From: Saposhnikovia divaricata
Lineage: Eukaryota > Streptophyta > Magnoliopsida > Apiales > Apiaceae
Assembly: GCA_036435485.1 (NCBI GenBank)
Contig: CM071595.1
Location: 108,058,580 to 108,122,579, forward strand
Length of the DNA: 64,000 nt
Direction of reading: 5' to 3'
Position 1 is the first letter of the stretch. Every line of letters begins with the position of its first letter. Below are positions 54,509 to 64,000 of the stretch, in pieces. A model generated the notes under the pieces. The model saw only the letters and a list, made by a program, of their open reading frames with translations, did not search any database and was not told the origin of the DNA. A program made the position numbers and the translations under genes.

Positions 54509-57500
54509 TGTGGCATCCCATAATCCGGGGTACAGATTTGGGGCCACTAACCACAATCCACACAACACATACCTGGATATAAACATAATATAATAATAAA
54601 ATACCCCTGATCCAAGATCACATACAGGTTATGGTATGAAACAAACTATTGAATTACATTAATACAATCAAAACTTCGAATAAAATGGTTTTACGAATTA
54701 CTAACAACTAAGTCCATCTGTTAAACTAATTAACCAACCTCTGACAAAGCTCAAGTCCCTACCCGACCACGTCAACAACTCGAACATCACCTCTCGCTAT
54801 AGGAACAAGATTACTCATCTGACCACAAGGTCTCCTCATCTCGTCTCTATAAACTGGAGAAATAAAACAACAATGCAAGAGTGAGCCAACAGTGCTCAGC
54901 AAGCATAAATATATATGTCAACATCAAGAACAAATGTAAATTATTGATCTGCAAGAATAATCATCATAGGTTCCAAAGGAATCAGGCTTTAAAGCAATTC
55001 AAACTCAATATATGGAATAGAATTGGATTTTTATATTTTTTTTTAAAAAAACAACTAGGTTAGGCTGCTGATCAGTCAGCACTAACCCCGGACAAACGCA
55101 CACAGCAATGTCCTATAATGGATCCACGGCACACATTGGCCTCAACTTCTGACCATTAAATTGGTCTCCCCGAAGGGACTCCTCTGACCATAATATGGTC
55201 TCCCCGAAGGGACATCAAAAACTTTCCAATTCTACATCCAACGTACTAGGTGTCGGAACAATCGACAACCTCTGTCAATCAAACAATCTGGAAAACTCAC
55301 GTTCCAGAACAACTCAACTGGTAAAATAGAAGAAATCAACAGTTTTATCCTGGATATCGACGAGATCGATATAATAAATGGGTTGACCATTGAATAAACA
55401 ACAATAAGAATAAATGTCAACGAGATCGACAATAAATGGGGTAACAATTGAATGAATGAACAACAATAACAATAAATATTTACGAGATCGACAATAAATG
55501 GGGTGACATCATAATCAGAAATAATTAAAGTAATTTCACTTGAACAAGAAGTGAAGGGAAAATACTTGCCTGTCGAATCACGCTAAACTCGTCTAACACT
55601 TGATCGCCTCACTCTACTGTAGCATTCCCTTTGACCCTAGACTTTCCTTCATCCCGTCTCCTTGATTCTATAATCATTAACTCTCATTAATACATCTGAC
55701 TGTCATTATTCGACTTTAAACATCTCTCGCAGACACACTGGATTCAAATAGAGTATTTAAATACTCAGTCAAACAATTAATCACTTTTATGACTCACTAA
55801 CACATATTGCACTTAAATCACCCAACACTTAGTCATTTAAATCACATCAAATAGGCTACACTAATCACATTTAGCATTTAATCAACTTCAGAAATATTCT
55901 TAGAACAACCCTCGACTCTCGTTTTAACCTCAAACTGGACTTGGGATATTTTAAAACAATTTTACAGCATTTTCTGGATTTATTGAACCACAAAGACACT
56001 TTTAAAACAAAAAAAGACTTTGTTTCAGAGCACAACTTGACTCTAAATATTTTTGAACACTTGCAAATCATTTTCTAGATTTTTAGGAATTTTCTAGAAT
56101 TTTTAAATCTTTTTCTGCCTTTATAACAATTTTTCTACTATTTTTAAATCATTTAAAACAGAAAATAGATTAAATAAAAAAATTAAATAACTCTAATTAA
56201 ATTAACTAAAAATCAACTAATAACTAATTAATAAAATTATTCAATAAATGATTACATTTATCAACTAATTAAATTAATTATATTATTAATTGAAATTAAT
56301 TAAAAATAATTAAATCTATTTAACTCTTAATCATTTTTCGAATTAAAACAAATAATTAAATGATTTTTTCGAAAATAATTAAACAAATAAGTAAATCAGA
56401 AACACTTTAAATATTAAAACATGATTTTTGAAATAATTTTTTGAATTTTATAAATAAAATTCAGATTATTCTAAATAAAATCTTATAAGTAAAATATTTT
56501 GGTAAAAGTAAAACTATATTACTTTTTAAAGTAATTTAGTAAAAAGGTAAAATGGTAAAAGAGTTAAAACACTTTTATTTACCAACCCAGCTGAAAAACA
56601 AAATCGAACCGGGTCGAAGGTGGGTTAGAAAACGGGTCGTGAAGAATGTTTTCGGGTCGCAAAGAACACTCACCGGAAAACTGGGTTTTCCAGTTTCCGA
56701 CGAGGTTCCGGCCACCTGAAAACACTGCACTGAACACACACACTTGCTTTCAGTAGTTTATTCCCCTCTGATACCACATATCACACCAATAACCCCAGCA
56801 AATCACAGAAACATCAAATAATCGGAAAAATCCGATTTTTTCCGGCCATACTCGTCGTGAATTCCGGCCAAATTGCGTTTACACCGAATACTAATCCAAA
56901 CCGTGTGTTCTATATATCAAAACAAAGCCCCAAGCTGCAGGAATCTACTCGTACTAACCGTTTTCATGAACAACAATCACACAACATGAACGAACGATTT
57001 TTAAACCGAAGTAAAAACGATGAACTCGTTACCCACTTATACGAACACAAACATTATAATTATCTACTTAAAACAGTTGCATATAACATCAGGAAGCTTC
57101 AGGAATCAACAAAATCACTGAACAATTACACAATCAAAAACCCCTAAATTTTTACTTCAAGAACCCTAAACTTGCAGAAATATATAAAAATTCATATAAA
57201 ATCGAAATATTACCAAAACTGAATTTTTGTTGATGGATTCAGAAACTAGATGCCAAGGGCTTCGATTCGAATATTTGAACGTCGAAATCGAACATCAAGA
57301 TCGCCTCCAAAAGTGTAATCGATCTTCAAGAACTCTATTTAAAATATGAATTTTTGAAAATAAATTAGTTTTTGAAAAATTGTTTTGTTTGATTTTGATT
57401 GGCCAGCTGTTAAAAATCTGATTGGTTGATAAAAGATAAGGTTTGGTTGGTCAAAATAACGTTTATGGTGTATTTCTGTTCCCGAAATGTTCGGAACCAT

Positions 57501-58100
57501 AATTAACTTTTAATCGGTCCGAAACGTACCAATTAAATCAATTACGGGTCCGACTCGAACGAAAACATTTTTATGAAAATAATGAATCGACCATTGAAAA
57601 TTTATAAGACTCATAAAACGAATAAAAATACGAGTTTGGCAAATTTTGAGATTTATCTGACGAATATAGATACGAAAATGATTTTAAATTGAAGCCGAGG
57701 GATCTTGAAAACAAAGCTTACGGATAAAAATAAACTGAACCGTACGTTTTTCGAAAAAGTTAAAGATAATCATCCAGGAGTCTAATACAATTACTAAACA
57801 CATAAAGGGTCCCAACCAATCATTCCCAATTCTTTTATTCCTATATAACGATACCATCTCATATTCGCGGTTTAATTATCCGCCAAACCGAATCAAAATA
57901 TTTATGTAAATTCAAAATAAGCTAAAATAAATTATAATAAAATATCTTCGCCTTGATCACATAATAATAACACATATCCTCAAATACCATTCAACATTTA
58001 CACCTTGACTTATCAAACAGGAATAAAATAATTAAAAATATTTTTATTCCTATTTACCAAAAATAGTATTTAAATAAATTTACTAATCACGGTTCTTACA
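54509..58100 (-). repeat. 3' LTR of the long-LTR element (3592 bp)
   Basis: A non-coding, complete LTR. It contains a triplicated unit at 55355-55508 and a doubled 'tggtctccccgaagggac' word (55169-55212). A very AT-rich middle is at 56100-56550. A stretch rich in 'cgggtcg' words is at 56605-56670. Short reading frames (54881, 55232, 55871, 56857) show no domain. Confidence 0.85.
55355..55508. repeat. Tandem repeat in the long LTR
   Basis: Three imperfect units of about 65 bp built on 'acgagatcgacaataaatgggg(t)tgac', 'attgaatgaa' and 'caacaataa.aataaat'. A small array inside the LTR that could differ between insertions. Confidence 0.7.
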
Positions 58101-61100
58101 GTCTTCCCCCCTAAATAGGATTCTGTCCTCAGAATCAAGCTAAGCAGCAGGTGAGGAGACTTCTCTGACATCACACTAACAAGTTACCAAACTCTCCCAT
58201 TCTAGGATTCTTTTACAACACCCTTACTGACAGCACAGTACTGACTTACTTCTACACGCTCTCTCTCTGAATTTCTACCAGTTCACATTCTATGACACAA
58301 CAAAATCAGAACGATATTCTTAACATCGCTACGCGAAACACATTATGGATATGTTGCATATGAGGCGATAAAGCTAACTCATAGGCAGCCCTCACGACTT
58401 TCATCAAACCTCAAAAGATCTAACAAATCATGAACTCAACCTTCTTGGTAATCGAATCCCAATAATCCCTTTTACGGAAATAATCTCAACAAAATTTTGG
58501 TTCTTCTTTTTCGCAATATACATTTCTCGTGGCAAGTTAGCATATTTCTTTTGTCGACTTTGAGCTATCATCAACCTTTCTTGGACAAATTCAACTACTT
58601 CCTTCGTCTGTATCACTAACTCTGGTCCCAACACTTTCCGTCCATCAACATCTCTCAACATACCAAGGATCTCGTCCGCGTAACATTCTGTGGAGCAGGG
58701 ATCCAACATTGGTATACGAATCATCGTTATATAAGAATCCTCTTAATGGTGAATGACCGTCTCAATCGTCTTTGAAATCAAGTGTATATGCTCTAAACAT
58801 GCCTTCAATAATTCGAATCATCGTTTCCCTTTGGTCGTCAATCTGAGAGCGACATGTGATATTTACCTTAGTGTCTAAGCCTTCTCGAAACCTTCCTAAA
58901 ATCTCGAGTTGAACCTCGTGTCTCGTATGAGCAATAATACTCCATTATAAATTTGATACTTTTCTCGACATTTTCTGTTAATTCGAACATTTTCTACTCA
59001 TTTACGGATACCTGGTCTACCGAAATTCGGGCATGACCTTTTCGTTTAATGGACTATTCCCTGTGTAACAATTTCCAATACCAACCCAATCATTCACATA
59101 CCATCCATTTCTGTACTCCAGAATTTCACAATCTCAATTTAATCATACACAATGTTAATATGAAAGCTGCCTTGACTTGCAGTAAACACATAAGTAAAGA
59201 AAACTGCCTTGACATGCAGTGCACACATAAATAACAAATCCGCCTTGACTTGCGGTAAACATGAAATTGAACAATCCATGATACCTTTATTCCAATCTGT
59301 CAACCAACTTCATGTCATCTATTTTCGATCGCGTCCTTGAAATCGAATACTACAATCAAACATATACTTCATTAGATACACGTCAAACATGATTTGATTA
59401 ACAACTCAATTCCCATTCTTATAAAAATATTTTGGTTTGTTAAATCTTTTGAAATACACCCTTGAATATTCACATTTTTGGAAACTAATAAACCTCGTCA
59501 CCTTGAATTTAACATAACTCAATACATGAACAAGATTCAAAACAACCAGTTTGTAATATCAATTCTCCCGAGGTCACAGCCTCACTCGATACCATCCATG
59601 AAACAATTTCTACTTTAGCAATTTCCAGTAACTTCAACTTTTACTAACATGAAGATTCGACTTGGTACGCGTCAAATCGACTATACGCCTCCAATAAGTA
59701 ATTCACGGCCTTCAGAGTTCTTCTCAACTCCGCTAATTCGAGTTCTTGAAATTAACTCCTGAAGTATAGCTCTAAATACACATCAAGATCTCAGATCTAA
59801 ATTCTGAGCAATACAATTCTATCTTCTAGCAGTGATTGATTCATTTCCAAAACTACAGCATTATACATAACTTGCCCTCAAAATATACAAAATAAATACA
59901 CATCCACCACTTATCTCTACTAACAACTCAATTCCTCTTCATTGTCTTTTCTATCGAAGATAGAACATGACCCATTTGTAAAATGGGTTATGCCCAGAAT
60001 ATAACTCCTCAAGTATTAACTCAATCACCCTCAATAATTCACATATGCATAATACTAAAATGAAACCTGCCTCAGATAAATCTTTGAGAAAAAGAATATC
60101 AAGAAATCCCCCAGTTATTCTTACTCCCCTTTCAACGTACAATGTCGATCGAGAAGGGGATAACTGGGAACTTCTATCCATCCTTAATCCAATTATTTTA
60201 CTAAGCACCCAACCTTGATCAAAAGAGAAAACAACTAACTCTGATATCCACAATTTCGACACTAATGACCATGAAAATTATCACGATCAACTCCAACTCA
60301 CGTGTTGAACACTTCTGCTCATGAATACAAACAAATACCTTCTTAGGCAATACACAACCTCAAACCTTATACAAAACTTCGCTGTACATCACAAAGTTTT
60401 CTTACTCATCTAGTTAAAAGCTTTCGATAATCTTCAAAAATTCCTGATTAATCTCACAAAACTTCCGACCTCTACTGGAATAGATGTCTTTCCATCCAAA
60501 ATTTATATCAAAAATTATTGTGCATAATCTTCCTCTTCCTGAAATTTCTTAAAGTTATTCTCTATGGTTCTGCATACTCTTTACAAGTCTTCAAATTTCT
60601 TGAGGTGTTATCTATACCAATAATTAAAATTTCATCCTTTACTTCTTGAGATCTTATTTGTTGCTTTCATCACATAATAAGTTCTCTCGTCCAACCAAAC
60701 ATTATCACTAATAACTTATCGTGTCCATATCGATTCAAAATGTTGCTTCGAAAATATATTAAGGTTTCTATTTCCAATGATCCTAGTCTATTCATGGATC
60801 AACTTTAGGCAAAACATACACCTTTCAACTGATCATCCAACTTTGGTAAAAATTCTCGTTACTACTTGTCCACTTGTTCCATTCTTAAAGATTAATGCAT
60901 ACTTCAAACTACCCTTCTTCCTTCTCACGAACAATATTGGTGCATCCTTCACCGAGTATTACTACTCCTTCTCTTGCGAAATCCCTTTAATAGAATAGCT
61001 AACTCCAACATTTCCATTAATGTCATCTGATATAGAATTCCTTGAAACTAATTCCATGTTTGGAAATAAATAACAAACAAGCTCTACATCATAGGGTCCA

Positions 61101-63212
61101 TTGAGACTGATATGAGACAATCTCTAGCAAAATATCCTATCTTCCCACGCTTCTGGCACACAACTTTTAACTTCTGACTCTATCACTTATTACCCTTCTA
61201 TACTTTCCGATTACACTTGTAACTCTCTGTATTTACCTCAGCGCAATCTCGATACATTTCTCCAATTCTTATCTTCCAACCATGAGGTCTTTTTAATCTC
61301 TATTAATTCTCATCCTGTGGGCAACTACTGTGCCCCCACTCTCTCAACTCTAAATCTTCTGAATTCTACATTCTTCCCTTAACTGAATCACATTTCTTCA
61401 AAACAATTCTGAAAATTCTCTGGTTTTGTCTTCCTCTTTTTATCATCTTGCTCCATCCTGGTCAACTCTCTTCTACTCTTAGTAATCATGATTCGTTAAA
61501 CTGGGCTCACACAAGTTGTTAATTTCAATACAATCGCCTTACTTCATATTCATGTTTAAACTCTCTTCTGATAGTTCCTCCTGATAATCTTTGAAAATAA
61601 ATCCATCCCGCTTCATTCTGCTTTACTCACGTTATCCCGCTTCAGCTCTAAATTTTATACTCAACAATTGGTCTCAAAACCTCCAGAATCTTATGATAAT
61701 CCATTTATTACCTTCAAAATCAAACAGGTGTCCAAAACAATCTTTTATCAACACTAATTATCTTGTGCCAAACATCTCCATCATCATTCTCTTTTCAACC
61801 TTTAACAAAATTAGCAATCTTGTGTTCTTGGTACATGCTCTTTTCCTTGGCTCAATTCTTCGTAATACTGAATCTTGTACATATGTTATCAATCCAATAA
61901 GTAATCCAATTTGATATGCCATCTCTATTTAGCGCCACTTCTCAACTTGCTCAACCAATTCTTCGTCAACATAATTGCAGTTTCAACCACTTAGAATGTC
62001 GTCGCGTCTATCTTTACAGCTATTCATCACTGGAAATTCTAAAATCTTGGGGGTTTCTTGCAAAAGAAATTGATAGAATGAATAGGTATCAAGTATGAAT
62101 ATACACTGGATTTTGATTGATAAAACTTTTTGTAAAAGAATTTAACCGAGAGATAAATATGATCTTTGAACCATTATCAGGTTGCGTTTGTCACTTGGTC
62201 AACCACCATAGTACATAAAGATGGCCAGTCTTTAGTACTTTCATGACAAACACAATCAGTGGCGTCCCACCGGACTTCTATCACAAAGATAAAATGTCCC
62301 TGAATCCCCTATATACATAGGTTGTTCATTTCAGTTTGAATAAAGTAGTTCGAGTATTCGGGGGAAATAGAAAGAGTTCAAGAGTTTCAAAATTTTCATA
62401 TATAGAGTGGGATCAAGTATCCTCTGAAAAATAGGGATATTTCTGAAAGAATAGGACTGTGTGTAAGTAAATCTGATTTAAAAAGCTTATCATCAATTGA
62501 AGTATAGTTGATCATCAAACATATGCATCGACTATCGATTAAACAAATGTTCAAGAAATTCCTAATTATTCAGAATCTCACTCTTGTCGACTAAGCACTA
62601 ATATACTTAGCTGCCCAAACCGGCCTGACAATAATGAGTTGAATAAGTAAGAAGATCTAAATTCATTCTCAATCTTCAATCGTCACTGCGAAACAAATGC
62701 TTCAGTAACGATCTAAACCAGGAATTAATTTACAACAATTCATAGCGAGAATAAGGATTTTCAAAACGTCTTATAATTCCCTCGGACAATAAATCGAATG
62801 AGATCAATGACTAAGGGTGCACAGCTACACCCTAACTTCCAACCCATGCCAATAATCGCTTCTCACATCATTTTTATAACCTTCTCGTACTCTCCCTATA
62901 GCGTTCACATCGTAATTACTACCGTAGAAAAGTTCTAGAATAGATATGTGAAAGGCTCGAAATAGTGTCCTCCAAACTGGTAGCTCCAACTGCCCAATTA
63001 GCTTATGCGGTTCTAGAATAACAACCTCGCTCTTAACCAAATCTTCGGACGAATCGTACTCCTACTTGCGCGATAGGTCGAAAGACTATATAACGTCGCA
63101 ATACTCGTTGTGCTAACCTACGGCGAACCTTATCCTAAATCGTTCTACCCAACATCTATCTTAGACACATACACCTAACCCTCCTAATATGTTTCAGAGA
63201 CCATAACCTGTA
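58101..63212 (-). pseudogene. Decayed gag-pol core of the long-LTR element
   Basis: Order on the minus strand is gag, RT, RNase H, integrase, as expected for Gypsy, but no long frame survives. Remnants: a zinc knuckle near 61160-61115 reading CQKRGKIGYFARDC, in which one Cys and the His of the CCHC pattern are replaced. An RT piece near 60960-60895 (APILFVR-like, then a KKGSLKYAL-like stretch). An RT/RNase H linker near 60480-60395 resembling EVRSFLGLAGYYRRF. An integrase C-terminal piece at 58724-58428 (LGPELVIQTKEVVEF, then RLMIAQSRQKKYANLP). Only about 200 bp separate the knuckle from RT, so protease appears deleted. It cannot encode a functional enzyme and would depend on a relative. Confidence 0.7.
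59163..59262. repeat. Short triplicated word in the dead core
   Basis: '(c)tgccttgacttgcagtaaac' occurs three times at intervals of about 31-34 bp (59167, 59204, 59241) with 'acataa.taa' spacers. A small recent array inside otherwise decayed sequence. Confidence 0.7.
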
Positions 63213-63226
63213 GCTTTGATACCAAC
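63213..63226 (-). other. Primer-binding site of the long-LTR element
   Basis: Minus strand GTTGGTATCAAAGC directly inside the 5' LTR. It differs by one base from TGGTATCAGAGC, the initiator tRNA-Met site present in the Copia element at 39094. Confidence 0.8.
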
Positions 63227-64000
63227 TGTGGCATCCCATAATCTGGGGTATAGATTTGGGGCCACTAACCACAATCCACACAACACATACCTGGATATAA
63301 ACATAATATAATAATAAAATACCCCTGATCCAAGATCACATACAGGTTATGGTATGAAACAAACTATTGAACTACATTAATACAATCCAGACTCCGAATA
63401 AAATGGTTTTACGAATTACTAACAACTAAGTCCATCTGTTAAACTAATTAACCAACCTCTGACAAAGCTCAAGTCCCTACCCGACCACGTCAACAACTCG
63501 AACTCACCTCTCGCTATAGGAACAAGATTACTCATCTGACCACAAGGTCTCCTCATCTCGTCTCTATAAACTGGAGAAATAAAACAACAATGCAAGAGTG
63601 AGCCAACAATGCTCAGCAAGCATAAATATATATGTCAACATCAAGAACAAATGTAAATTATTGATCTGCAAGAATAATCATCATAGGTTCCAAAGGAATC
63701 AGGCTTTAAAGCAATTCAAACTCAATATATGGAATAGAATTGGATTTTTATATTTTTTTTTTAAAAAAACGACTAGGTTAGGCTGCTGATCAGTCAGCAC
63801 TAACCCCGGACAAACGCACACAGCAATGTCCTACAATGGATCCACGACACACATTGGCCTCAACTTCTGACCATTAAATTGGTCTCCCCGAAGGGACTCC
63901 TCTGACCATAATATGGTCTCCCCGAAGGGACATAAAAAACTTTCCAATTCTACATCCAACGTACTAGGTGTCGGAACAATCGACAACCTCTGTCAATCAA
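63227..64000 (-). repeat. 5' LTR of the long-LTR element (partial, runs off the window)
   Basis: The first 774 bp of plus-strand LTR sequence are visible. Against 54509-55281 I count about 11 substitutions and two one-base indels, roughly 98.5% identity, so the two LTRs were synthesised recently. This is the end opposite the U3 promoter, so no promoter is visible. Confidence 0.88.

Larger units (their letters stand above)
54509..64000 (-). mobile_element. Long-LTR Ty3/Gypsy element (chromovirus/Tekay-like), dead core
   Basis: LTR copies at 54509-58100 and from 63227 to beyond the window share the start TGTGGCATCCCATAAT. On the minus strand the LTR is TGTAAGAACCG...GGGATGCCACA, about 3592 bp. 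The primer-binding site TGGTATCAAAGC (minus, 63224-63213) is close to the initiator tRNA-Met site used by chromoviruses. A polypurine tract (TTTAGGGGGGAAGAC) adjoins the other LTR. The 5.1-kb interior keeps only scattered remnants of gag and pol. It inserted into Tat-2; GTACA (54504-54508) is the candidate left target duplication, and its partner should lie near 66.8 kb. Confidence 0.82.

Noticed and set aside
56857..57147. 96-codon plus-strand frame in the long LTR
   Set aside because: Within an LTR and rich in Asn/Lys/Thr as expected from AT-rich DNA; no domain.
61591..62098. Plus-strand frames in the decayed core
   Set aside because: Opposite to the pol remnants; no motif, hydrophobic by composition.

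Overview
This is a stretch of a eudicot-type plant nuclear genome. It is AT-rich, holds one intron-containing housekeeping gene, and is otherwise built from nested transposable elements. There is no bacterial operon, CRISPR array, rRNA or intact tRNA gene. Every call comes from reading the sequence by hand; family names rest on motif recognition, not on database searches.

Layout. 1-1185: end of a Helitron-like element carrying a Stowaway-type MITE. 1745-6885 (minus): a complete five-coding-exon ABCF/GCN-type ATPase gene (closest to Arabidopsis ABCF1/GCN1) with a 5'UTR intron and a TATA box; its second ABC domain has an unusual Ala in the D-loop. 7345-10418: a Helitron with both termini, carrying a broken B3-domain gene on the opposite strand. 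12389-16749: a truncated Ty3/Gypsy element (5' LTR, PBS, broken gag) whose LTR is split by a solo LTR. 17606-19049: a MITE and head-to-tail Helitron-derived repeats with tRNA-like modules. 19050-29706 (minus): a complete Tat-lineage Ty3/Gypsy element (Tat-1) with nearly full coding capacity, 61-bp tandem repeats and a spliced antisense gene. 29711-37357: AT-rich intergenic DNA full of Helitron ends, MITEs and local duplications. 37358-46943: a Helitron-like element split by a Ty1/Copia element (37797-46076) with a perfect ATATT target duplication. 47152-54508 (minus): a second, more decayed Tat-lineage element (Tat-2), also with a spliced antisense gene, cut off in its protease region by a third LTR element (54509 to beyond the window end). 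That element has a roughly 3.6-kb LTR and a rotted chromovirus-like core.

How the parts relate. Only the ABCF gene looks like a working host gene. The nesting order can be read directly: Helitron then Tat-1, Helitron then Copia, and Tat-2 then the long-LTR element. The two Tat elements share one architecture: LTR promoter and gag-pol on one strand, and an oppositely transcribed spliced gene between pol and the 3' LTR. I do not see a wholly new system. The best leads are the paired antisense genes, the tandem-repeat block of Tat-1, the long-LTR element with young LTRs around a dead core, the Helitron carrying B3 exons, and the D-loop change in the ABCF gene.
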